From assembly GCA_009782495.1 (NCBI GenBank), contig WRIX01000011.1, forward strand, positions 1 through 40,481: a stretch of 40,481 nucleotides of DNA. The letters are read 5' to 3'. The notes under the pieces were generated by a model. It was not told the origin of the DNA. It made no database searches and was given only the letters and a program-made list of their open reading frames with translations. The DNA is from Treponema sp. (GTDB taxonomy: Bacteria > Spirochaetota > Spirochaetia > Treponematales > Breznakiellaceae). Of this stretch, positions 32,987 through 40,405 are shown piece by piece. Position numbers and translations under genes: made by a program. Position 1 is the stretch's first letter. Every line of letters begins with the position of its first letter.

Positions 32987-33757
32987 ATGATTGAAAAGAC
33001 AATACACTATGTTTGGCTTGGGAGCAGGGAAATTCCTGAGAAGTATCACGCTTTTATACAAGGCTGGCGGGAGCTTCATCCTGATTGGGAAATAATCAGA
33101 TGGAGTGAAGAAAATTTTGATTGTGATGGTAATTCCTGGGTTAAAACTGCGATTGAAAAGGAAAATTGGGCGCTTGCCGCCGATGTTATACGAAGTTATG
33201 TTCTATTAAATCACGGCGGCGTTTATCTTGATACCGACATTGAGCTTTTCAAACCGTTAGACGGGCTAGCCGCTGAAAACGACTTTTTTATCGGATATGA
33301 AACGGATTTTTGGTTTGGTTGTGCTGTTTTGGGTGCAAAAAAAGGGCACAGATTAATCCGGGAAGTGTACGAGAGGTATCTTACACCCTGCGAAAAGCTT
33401 GATTCCCATTCAAATATGTTATGCGTTTTGAATTTCAGCGCCTCAATCAAGAGGCTTTATAACCCCAAATTGGACGGAAAAACCAAAAAAATACAGGACA
33501 ATGTGATGCTTCTTTCGGCAGAATACTTCTTCCCCAAACACTACATTACCCACAGGATAAAAATTACCGAAAATACAATGACGATACACCACCTTTCTTC
33601 AAAATGGCATTCTTTCGGCAAGCGGATAGGAAGAAAAATTGCCGCAGGTTTGCGGCTAATTCTTGGAAAATACTTATTTGGCTGCTTTGAAAGAATTGCA
33701 AGGTTAAACATGCTTGGGAAACTTGACAGAGAATACAAAAAGAAATACCGGAAATAA
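32987..33757 (+). CDS. GT32/TcdA-like glycosyltransferase with DXD motif
   Basis: The 256-residue product begins IEKTIHYVWLGSREIPEKY and has ALAADVIRSYVLLNHGGVYLDTDIE, the core of glycosyltransferases with a DXD sugar-binding motif (family 32, OCH1/capsule type). It should transfer a hexose or HexNAc from a nucleotide sugar to a lipid or polysaccharide acceptor. The C-terminus (GRKIAAGLRLILGKYLFGCF) is basic and amphipathic, suited to peripheral membrane attachment. It is the first gene of a module of low G+C. 31 bp before the ligase-carrier gene. Confidence 0.85.
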   Translation: MIEKTIHYVWLGSREIPEKYHAFIQGWRELHPDWEIIRWSEENFDCDGNSWVKTAIEKENWALAADVIRSYVLLNHGGVYLDTDIELFKPLDGLAAENDFFIGYETDFWFGCAVLGAKKGHRLIREVYERYLTPCEKLDSHSNMLCVLNFSASIKRLYNPKLDGKTKKIQDNVMLLSAEYFFPKHYITHRIKITENTMTIHHLSSKWHSFGKRIGRKIAAGLRLILGKYLFGCFERIARLNMLGKLDREYKKKYRK

Positions 33758-33788
33758 TTAATCATAAGAACAAAATCAGGAGCATTTT

Positions 33789-35735
33789 GTGGGAAATTAT
33801 ACAAAAATCATCAAGGAAGACATTGACGCGATAGTAAAATCTAACAAAACATTAAAGGATGTTTATAACGTTATGTTTTCACATTCCGGCCTTATTGCTT
33901 ATGAAAGACTTGTTGATTTTGAAGTTAATGCGGTAACCTATGCAGCGCATGATTTGGAGATAAGGGCGTTCGCTGCATATATTAAGCATATGTACCCCAA
34001 CGAAACTTCGGGATATATAGGTATCGACCTTGGCAATACGCCAAATTTTTTAATTGCATTTTGGGGTGTTTTAATGAGCGGGAGTAAACCGTACTTAATT
34101 AATTCATTTTATCCCCCGGAACTTCGAATAAAACTCCTTAAAAAACTGAATGTTAAACTTGTAATAACTGGTGCGGCTGACTATATTGACTTTACAATTG
34201 TAAACATCGACGTTTTTGACAAAAAATGCCCGCAAATTACAGAAGAATTCTGGCAAAACGAATTTGCACTTTCCTCTACCCTGACAGGGCTTGAAGCAAA
34301 GATATGCGTGTTTGACGGCGAGGCTGTTGTAAATCAAATTTTGAGTACCCCACACAATATAAGAACCAATAAGTGGCTGATGAGCGACTACCAAAAAAGA
34401 ATCAAGGTTGCTATGATTTTGCCGCTTTTCCACATTTTCGGAATAATGGTGAGTTATTTTTGGTATGCTTTTTTCGGACGAACAATGGTTTTTCTGAAAG
34501 ATAGTTCACCGGACACTATCAGGGGAACGATAAATAGGCACAAGGTGACGCATATTTTTGCACCCCCGATTCTGTTTCATAAATTATACAGGGGCATAAT
34601 TAGCGGTATTTCGCAGGAAAGTGAAAAGCAGAAAAAAAAATTCAAAAAAGGGATAAAACTTGCTTTTACTTTACAAAATATATTTCCTTCGTTCGGCGCT
34701 GCGGTTTCAAGAAAACTTTTTAAGGATGTGCTTGCCGCCTCGTTCGGAATGTCACCGAGGTTTATGATTTCCGGCGGTGCGCATATAGACGGCGAGGTGC
34801 TAAAAATCATTAATTGTATCGGCTACCCTCTTTTTAACGGTTACGGTACGACGGAAACGGCGATTACAGGAGCAAATTTTGCAAAAAGGATAAGACAAAG
34901 AACCAACGGCTCAATCGGGAACCCCTTTAAAAATGTCAGCTACATACATGACGAAGACGAAACTTTGGTTGTTTCGAGCGGCTCAATGTGCAAACGAATC
35001 ATTTCGCTGGATACCGAGGAGAGTGTCAGGCGCTGCATTAAAACAAACGATTTAGTAAAAACAATAAACGGTCAGCTTTTTGTTGTCGGACGAAAGAGTG
35101 ACCTATATATCGGTGAAAATGGCGAAAATATTAGTCCCGATACAATTCAAAATATGTTAAATGTTAAAAGTGCAAACAGATTTTGTGTTTTAGAGATAGA
35201 GAAAAGACTTGCCATTGTTTTAGAGTACAATAAAATAATGCCAGGCGATATAATTGTTAATGAAATCAAGAAGATAAAAAATACATTGGCAAAAATTGCC
35301 TATGGGCACTATGTTAACGATATTTTCGTAACATATGAACCCATTGCAAGTCCAAACGCAATAAAAGTCTCGCGCGCGCTTCTTAGAAAAAAAATTGATG
35401 AAGGCGAGGTAGTGCTGAATGATTATAAAAAGCTAAACGACGGCGCCAGCTTCGAAGATGGCGCCAACTTCGTAGGCGGTGAAAAAAGACAAAATGATGG
35501 GCAGGAAGATGAAACAATGTCAGTAATCAAGCAAGCATTTAAAAAGGCGGCAGATACGGATGCAGAGGTTCAATCAAACGAAGACTTCTTCTTAGATTTA
35601 GGCGGGGATAGTCTTGGGTATTTCTCGCTGCTATGTGAACTTGAAAGTATATTTAACATTCAATTTAACCCTGTAAAGAACAAAGGTCTGCGCACTCCGG
35701 ATAAATTTTATAAATATTTAAAGGAGATGCTATGA
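33789..35735 (+). CDS. AMP-ligase fused to a carrier domain, P-loop missing
   Basis: A 648-residue chain. Residues ~20-545 fold like an adenylate-forming enzyme: LFHIFG (213-218), YGTTET (352-357), TNDLVKT (419-425), GRKSD (434-438), GENISP and a C-terminal Lys in NAIKVSR. The usual TSGxTGxPK loop is not present: at the place (about 175-190) the sequence reads FDGEAVVNQILSTPHN. Residues ~565-648 are a carrier domain with Ser608 in LGGDSLGYF. A ligase-carrier didomain would activate an acid and load it on its own carrier. GTG start with AGGAG 6 bp upstream. Its stop overlaps the next start by 4 bp. Confidence 0.82.
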   Translation: MGNYTKIIKEDIDAIVKSNKTLKDVYNVMFSHSGLIAYERLVDFEVNAVTYAAHDLEIRAFAAYIKHMYPNETSGYIGIDLGNTPNFLIAFWGVLMSGSKPYLINSFYPPELRIKLLKKLNVKLVITGAADYIDFTIVNIDVFDKKCPQITEEFWQNEFALSSTLTGLEAKICVFDGEAVVNQILSTPHNIRTNKWLMSDYQKRIKVAMILPLFHIFGIMVSYFWYAFFGRTMVFLKDSSPDTIRGTINRHKVTHIFAPPILFHKLYRGIISGISQESEKQKKKFKKGIKLAFTLQNIFPSFGAAVSRKLFKDVLAASFGMSPRFMISGGAHIDGEVLKIINCIGYPLFNGYGTTETAITGANFAKRIRQRTNGSIGNPFKNVSYIHDEDETLVVSSGSMCKRIISLDTEESVRRCIKTNDLVKTINGQLFVVGRKSDLYIGENGENISPDTIQNMLNVKSANRFCVLEIEKRLAIVLEYNKIMPGDIIVNEIKKIKNTLAKIAYGHYVNDIFVTYEPIASPNAIKVSRALLRKKIDEGEVVLNDYKKLNDGASFEDGANFVGGEKRQNDGQEDETMSVIKQAFKKAADTDAEVQSNEDFFLDLGGDSLGYFSLLCELESIFNIQFNPVKNKGLRTPDKFYKYLKEML

Positions 35736-36700
35736 GTACGATTATATATTATTTGCATCTCATACCGGCGTTATTCCTTCAAATATTTATGCTCAAAACG
35801 AAAACTTATTATGAGGACGACCGCAGGCAAAATAAACGAATTAAAGGCAGCGCTATAATTATATCAAATCATCGTTCCTTTTTGGACGGCCTTGTTATTG
35901 CGCTTAGGTTTTTTTTCAAAAGATTACACTTTATAGCTACAGATTTTTACAAATATAGATTAAAAATAGTAAAGTTTATAGTATATGTAGCAGGGGGGAT
36001 TTTCGTTGATAGCGAAGTAAATAGCTTTGATTTTATTGAAAAAAGCAGGAGGATAATTGCAAAAGGCAGGTCTATTATGATTTTTCCCGAGGGCGGTTTT
36101 AAGCATACATTCGAACCCTCAAAATTTTCTGCAGGATATATAATGCTTGCGGTTAAAATGGGAGCAAAAATTATTCCGATTGTTAACGATTTTAATTACG
36201 GACTCTTTAAGAGAGTACATTTAATGATTGGAAACAGCATAGATTTATCAGGCTATACAAATGCAGAGCTCACTAAAGCAAAGTTTAAAGAAATAAATGA
36301 AGAAATATACAATAAATTTTTATTGCTTTTCTACGAATTGAAAAAGAAAAAGGCTGAAAGGTTATCGTATAAATACGAATTTATCGCGCCGCAACCAGGT
36401 AATGTCATCCGTATTAATGCAGGCTCTTACTACCATTACGGTGTATTTTTGAATGCCAATGAGGTTATCCAGTTTGGTCACGCTGTAAACAGAGCAGGTG
36501 AAAATGTGGTTGTCAATTCTGTTTCATTGAATGAGTTTTGCGGCGCTAAAATTCCCGAAGTCCGTATAATTAAAAAACGATTTATCAGAAAAACAGAAGA
36601 TATAGAGAAGTTTGCCAAATCCTGTCTTGGACAGGGCAGATATAGCATGATGAACAACAATTGTTTTGATTTTGCAAATAGAGTCACTCTAAAAATTTAG
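35732..36700 (+). CDS. PlsC acyltransferase fused to LRAT/NlpC-P60-like domain
   Basis: Residues 1-205: PlsC fold with one N-terminal membrane helix, NHRSFLD (HX4D, His47-Asp52), FVDSE, FPEGG (118-122) and IIPIVND. Residues ~218-322: a papain-like domain of the LRAT type: QPGNVIRINAGSYYHYGVF with His235, NEVIQFG, and NNNCFDFANRV with Cys311 as the nucleophile. LRAT-type domains catalyse acyl transfer or hydrolysis via a thioester, so this protein could both accept an acyl chain from the upstream carrier and place it on a lipid. ATGA overlap with the ligase-carrier gene supports this coupling. The exact substrate is unknown. Confidence 0.8.
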   Translation: MSTIIYYLHLIPALFLQIFMLKTKTYYEDDRRQNKRIKGSAIIISNHRSFLDGLVIALRFFFKRLHFIATDFYKYRLKIVKFIVYVAGGIFVDSEVNSFDFIEKSRRIIAKGRSIMIFPEGGFKHTFEPSKFSAGYIMLAVKMGAKIIPIVNDFNYGLFKRVHLMIGNSIDLSGYTNAELTKAKFKEINEEIYNKFLLLFYELKKKKAERLSYKYEFIAPQPGNVIRINAGSYYHYGVFLNANEVIQFGHAVNRAGENVVVNSVSLNEFCGAKIPEVRIIKKRFIRKTEDIEKFAKSCLGQGRYSMMNNNCFDFANRVTLKI

Positions 36701-36736
36701 AGAGGAAGAAGTCAATAACGAGACAATGTTAAAACT

Positions 36737-37717
36737 ATGAATAAATTATTAACCGGTACAATAGATAATCCTTGGGCAATTGCAGGCATTTATATTATCG
36801 TCTTTCTTGCGATTGTCAGCATACTTATATTCCTGCTTTTGGTTTTTTTGATTTTTATAAACACCACATACCGCAGCCCTTTTAAAAAAAGAACCAGGGA
36901 ATGCACCCAAAAAAAGGACGAGTCACAAATGCGTATGTTTTCCGAAGGAGTGGCTTGGTCTCAAAAATTTAAGGATATAACGGAGCAGCTTCATATAGTA
37001 AGCGACGGTCTTAATTTATACGGTGAATACATTAATTTCGGATTTAACAAATGCGCCGTAATCTTGCAGGGAAGGGGTGAGTCACTGCTCTATTCTTACT
37101 ATTTTGCCGATGTTTATGTTAAAAGCGAACACAATATTTTGGTTGTCGATGTTCGCTCTCATGGCCTTAGTGACGGGAAATATCAAACAGGAGGCATAAA
37201 GGAAAGTGACGATTTAATTTTATGGATTAAGCTGATAAACGAGAAATTTAATATAGCTGATTTTACAATTCATGGCATTTGCATTGGCGGTGCAACGGCG
37301 GTTTATACATATAGTAAACTTAAAAACGAAGGTAACGGTTTACTAAAGAGGATAGTGACTGACGGATTATTTAAAAGTTATTATGAGTTCTTTAAAGCCA
37401 TCTCCAAAGCGTATAAAGCGCCCATACTCCCTGCTATTCATATGGTTTTTTTCCTTATATTTATACTTGCTAAGGCCAGACCTTTTAAAGAAATTCCGAT
37501 AAAATATATGAAAGATATTGATATTCCGATTTTGTTTATCTGGAGCGCTATGGATAAGTTTTGTATTAAACCAAACAGCGAAGAACTGTTTGAAGCGTGT
37601 GTGTCGGAGCATAAAGAAATTTGTTTTTTTCCCAAAGGCAGACACTCACATGTTAGGGCTTCACAGAAAATGGAATATGATGAGTTAATAGCTAAATTTT
37701 TACAAAAGTATAAATAA
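36737..37717 (+). CDS. Membrane-anchored alpha/beta hydrolase with Cys nucleophile
   Basis: One N-terminal transmembrane helix (about residues 14-42), then an alpha/beta hydrolase fold: VVDVRSHGLSDG, the nucleophile elbow HGICIGG (Cys182 instead of Ser), Asp273 in SAMDKF and His303/His305 in KGRHSHV. A Cys nucleophile is known in dienelactone hydrolases; it suggests acyl transfer or thioester chemistry rather than ordinary lipase action. Last gene of the module, 36 bp after the PlsC-LRAT gene and convergent to a carrier gene. Confidence 0.8.
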   Translation: MNKLLTGTIDNPWAIAGIYIIVFLAIVSILIFLLLVFLIFINTTYRSPFKKRTRECTQKKDESQMRMFSEGVAWSQKFKDITEQLHIVSDGLNLYGEYINFGFNKCAVILQGRGESLLYSYYFADVYVKSEHNILVVDVRSHGLSDGKYQTGGIKESDDLILWIKLINEKFNIADFTIHGICIGGATAVYTYSKLKNEGNGLLKRIVTDGLFKSYYEFFKAISKAYKAPILPAIHMVFFLIFILAKARPFKEIPIKYMKDIDIPILFIWSAMDKFCIKPNSEELFEACVSEHKEICFFPKGRHSHVRASQKMEYDELIAKFLQKYK

Positions 37718-37759
37718 TTTATTTTTAATTGCGGAAGCAGCCAAGGGTGAAGGAATATT

Positions 37760-38020
37760 CTATGTTCCTCTTATTGCCTGAATATGCGCCGCCAGGGCAT
37801 CCACCGAGGCAAAATGTTTCTTGTTGTCTGCGTTTTCTGCGGAGAATTTTACGCCGAATGTCTTTTTCAGCGCCACACTCAGTTCCAGGGCATCTATGGA
37901 ATCAAGGCCCAGACCTTCCCCGAACAGGGGTTCCGAATCAACAATATTGTCCGGCCTGATATCTTCAAGCTCCAGAGCTTTGACTATCAGTTCTTTGATT
38001 TGCTGCTTTACATTATCCAT
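37760..38020 (-). CDS. apeE: Acyl carrier protein, ApeE type (copy C, solitary)
   Basis: An 86-residue carrier with GLDSIDALE, most like copy B (28897-29160), including its upstream CATAAAGAAGTAA leader. The end of the gene still contains AAGAGGA, the ribosome binding site that in copies A and B serves the second carrier, but no apeF follows; homology ends within about 10 bases after it. It is thus the remains of a duplicated apeE-apeF pair. It stands between the AT-rich module and accD. Confidence 0.9.
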   Translation of the reverse strand: MDNVKQQIKELIVKALELEDIRPDNIVDSEPLFGEGLGLDSIDALELSVALKKTFGVKFSAENADNKKHFASVDALAAHIQAIRGT

Positions 38021-38043
38021 AGTTACTTCTTTATGATAAAGTA

Positions 38044-38059
38044 TATAGTATACACTATA
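38044..38059. promoter_or_regulatory. Palindrome between apeE copy C and accD
   Basis: Arms TATAGT and ACTATA are perfectly inverted around ATAC, and lie where the -10 regions of both divergent genes would be (TATACT on the minus strand; TATAAA 38056-38061 on the plus strand). A joint operator is conceivable. A short, AT-rich palindrome like this can be chance. Confidence 0.35.
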
Positions 38060-38081
38060 AACTATTTTACAGGGAAGTACA

Positions 38082-38867
38082 ATGGGCCTTCAGACGCTAA
38101 CATGTTGCCCCGGTTGCGGGATTCCCCAGGACAAAAAGGCTATCACGGCCGCCCTAAATACTTGTTCCTCGTGCGGATACCATTACCGGATGGAACCCGC
38201 GGAAAGAATAGCCTACATTGCAGACAGCGAAAGTTTTAAAGAATATTCCGCCAACATCAGTTCCCTGAACCCCATTGATCTTACAGGCTATGAAGAAAAA
38301 CTTTCAGAAGCAGAATATAAAGCCCGCATGAAAGAAGCTGTAATAACCGGAACATGTACAATAGAAGGGAAACCTGTTGTCCTGGTCCTTATGTCTTTTA
38401 GTTTTATGGGTGGCTCTATGGGCTCGGCCGTTGGTGAAAAAGTAAGCCGGGCGATGCTTAAAGGTGCAGAAGAAAAACTTCCGGTCATAATATATGCAAC
38501 TTCAGGCGGCGCACGAATGCAGGAAGGGATCTTCTCCCTGCTTCAAATGGCAAAGACCTCCAGCGCCGCCTCGGAACTGGACAATGCAGGCGTACCTTTT
38601 TTTGCCGTACTGTGCGATCCCACCACCGGAGGTGTTACCGCTTCTTTTGCCATGCTGGCGGATATCACCATAGCCGAGCCGGGAGCGCTTATCGGTTTTG
38701 CAGGCCCTCGTGTAATCGAAGGGACAATCAAACAGAAACTCCCCGAAGGGTTTCAAAAGGCGGAGTTCCAGCTTAAAAAAGGTTTTGTCGATATTATCAG
38801 CCCAAGAAAGGAACAGAAAAAACTTCTTTCACGGCTCATTGATTTCCACAAAATACTTGCCAGGTAA
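38082..38867 (+). CDS. accD: Acetyl-CoA carboxylase carboxyltransferase beta subunit
   Basis: The 261-residue product has the four-Cys zinc ribbon (Cys9-x2-Cys12, Cys28-x2-Cys31) and the carboxyltransferase core: VVLVLMSFSFMGGSMGSAVGEK, ATSGGARMQEG, DPTTGGVTASFA, GALIGFAGPRV. It transfers carboxyl from carboxybiotin to acetyl-CoA together with AccA, making malonyl-CoA, the extender of fatty-acid and polyene synthesis. AGGGAAG precedes ATG 38082. 3 bp before accA; no biotin carrier or biotin carboxylase gene is in the window. Confidence 0.95.
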   Translation: MGLQTLTCCPGCGIPQDKKAITAALNTCSSCGYHYRMEPAERIAYIADSESFKEYSANISSLNPIDLTGYEEKLSEAEYKARMKEAVITGTCTIEGKPVVLVLMSFSFMGGSMGSAVGEKVSRAMLKGAEEKLPVIIYATSGGARMQEGIFSLLQMAKTSSAASELDNAGVPFFAVLCDPTTGGVTASFAMLADITIAEPGALIGFAGPRVIEGTIKQKLPEGFQKAEFQLKKGFVDIISPRKEQKKLLSRLIDFHKILAR

Positions 38868-38870
38868 AAA

Positions 38871-39791
38871 ATGAATAATAACGCACTGCAAAAAAAATTA
38901 ATTGAATTGGCAGCTCTTGCAGAAGAAACAGGTATTGATATTTCGGAAGAAATGAATCAACTGAAAAACAAGCTCAGGGAGGCAACACAGACAGAAAGCG
39001 CATGGAAGCGGGTGGAACTAGCCCGGCATCCCGGCCGGCCCTGTTCTTTGGACTACATTAACAGCATTTTCGATGATTTTACGGAACTCCACGGCGACCG
39101 TGTATTCGGAGATGATCCGGCAATCGTAGGCGGGCTTGCTTTCCTTAACGGCTGCCCGGTTACTATTATTGCCAACCAGAAAGGACGCAGCGTTCAGGAG
39201 AAAGTAACACGAAACGGCGGCATGGCCAATCCGGAAGGTTACCGTAAAGCCCTGCGTCTTGCAAAACAGGCGGAAAAATTCCGCAGACCTGTTATCACCT
39301 TTGTGGACACTCCCGGAGCATACCCCGGCCTGGGCGCGGAAGAAAGAGGAATTGGCGAATCAATCGCACACAACCTGCGGGATTTTAGTCAGCTTAAAAC
39401 ACCCATCGTATGCATCATTATCGGCGAAGGCGGTTCGGGCGGCGCCCTGGGTATTTGTGTAGGAGACAAGGTCTACATGCTGGAAAATGCAATCTATTCG
39501 GTGATCAGTCCGGAAGGCTGCGCATCAATACTGCTTCGTGATGTTAGCCGGGTAAAGGACGCCGCCGCAATGCTGAGGATCTCCAGCACGGATCTTATGG
39601 CTTTTAATGTAATTGACGGTATAATAGAAGAACCGCCCGGCGGCGCCCACACGGACCCGGCCGCCTGTGCCGCAACTATAAAGGAAATACTCATAAAAGA
39701 AATAGCAGAGTTACAGTGTTATAACTCAGAAACATTGATCCGCCGCCGGAACCAGAAGATCCGTGCCATAGGCCAATGGTATGAAAGTTAA
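38871..39791 (+). CDS. accA: Acetyl-CoA carboxylase carboxyltransferase alpha subunit
   Basis: A 306-residue protein: ELHGDRVFGDDPAIVGGLAF, NQKGRSVQEKVTRNGGMANPEGYRKALRL, VDTPGAYPGLGAEERG, IGEGGSGGALGI, SVISPEGCASILLRD. It forms the alpha2beta2 carboxyltransferase with AccD. Sitting 3 bp after accD, with a nearby apeE-type gene, it ties malonyl-CoA supply to this locus. Confidence 0.96.
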   Translation: MNNNALQKKLIELAALAEETGIDISEEMNQLKNKLREATQTESAWKRVELARHPGRPCSLDYINSIFDDFTELHGDRVFGDDPAIVGGLAFLNGCPVTIIANQKGRSVQEKVTRNGGMANPEGYRKALRLAKQAEKFRRPVITFVDTPGAYPGLGAEERGIGESIAHNLRDFSQLKTPIVCIIIGEGGSGGALGICVGDKVYMLENAIYSVISPEGCASILLRDVSRVKDAAAMLRISSTDLMAFNVIDGIIEEPPGGAHTDPAACAATIKEILIKEIAELQCYNSETLIRRRNQKIRAIGQWYES

Positions 39792-39818
39792 TAACCACTG
39801 CATTGTATAGGAGTTATC

Positions 39819-39968
39819 ATGATAAAGATAAAAATGCTGCTCCTGGTGTTTCAAATTGACAGGATGCTGAAAGAAACGGTTCCCCGGAAAAGCGAATACC
39901 TGGAAATAAAGAAAATTCTGGATTCCATTACAGATAAAATCGCCGGGGCAAAAACCGGGATACTTTAA
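39819..39968 (+). CDS. Small 49-residue ORF behind accA
   Basis: ATG 39819 has AGGAG with 5-bp spacing, 27 bp after accA. The product starts MIKIKMLLLVFQIDRML, then a charged helical part (KSEYLEIKKILDSITDKI). It is too short to place in a family; the ribosome binding site is the main reason for believing it. May be a translated small protein or a decayed gene end. Confidence 0.5.
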   Translation: MIKIKMLLLVFQIDRMLKETVPRKSEYLEIKKILDSITDKIAGAKTGIL

Positions 39969-40020
39969 GATGATAGAGAAATAATAATACACCAAAAGTC
40001 ATACAAAAGACACCAAATGG

Positions 40021-40049
40021 TTGACATGCTTAAAAACAGATAATATATT
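40021..40049 (+). promoter_or_regulatory. Toxin-antitoxin promoter
   Basis: A perfect TTGACA (40021-40026), 17 bp, TATATT (40044-40049), then AGGAG at 40057-40061 and ATG 40070. In type II systems the antitoxin usually binds this region. Confidence 0.7.
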
Positions 40050-40069
40050 CATATTTAGGAGACAAATTT

Positions 40070-40405
40070 ATGCAGACTCAAGATGTCCGGGTAACAATTA
40101 GGGTGAATCGTGAACTTAAGGAAAATGCAGAGGCCCTTTTCGGCTATCTTGGACTTAATATGTCAAATGCTGTGAATATTTTCCTGCGCAAAGCGGTTGA
40201 CCAAAGGGGTATCCCTTTTCCGGTACATGCCGGTAAGCAAGGGATTGGGGGAATGAGTACTGACGAAGTTTCCAGGGCGTTCAATAACGCAATTAAACAG
40301 GATATAGCAGAGAAGCAAAGAAAAGGGCTTCCAGTTGCCCGGTATGACACAGAAACAAAGCAGGCATACCTCGAAAACGCTGACGGCACACGGGAATATG
40401 TCTAA
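40070..40405 (+). CDS. RelB/DinJ-family antitoxin
   Basis: A 111-residue antitoxin: N-terminal ribbon-helix-helix (VRVTIRVNRELKENAEALFGYLGLNMSNAVNIFLRKAV), of RelB/DinJ type, binding DNA and repressing its own operon. The C-terminal part (EVSRAFNNAIKQDIAEKQRKG) would wrap the toxin. The stop overlaps the toxin start by 8 bp. The partner is unusual: it is a P-loop protein rather than a RelE/YafQ RNase. Confidence 0.88.
   Translation: MQTQDVRVTIRVNRELKENAEALFGYLGLNMSNAVNIFLRKAVDQRGIPFPVHAGKQGIGGMSTDEVSRAFNNAIKQDIAEKQRKGLPVARYDTETKQAYLENADGTREYV

Noticed and set aside
33789..35735. Nonribosomal peptide synthetase module
   Set aside because: There is no condensation or thioesterase domain, and the adenylation part resembles acyl/aryl-acid ligases; a stand-alone ligase-carrier is the better description.
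37784..38239. 151-codon open frame on the plus strand
   Set aside because: Antisense to apeE copy C and out of frame with accD; the equivalent frames at the other two carrier genes show that it is a by-product of carrier codon usage.
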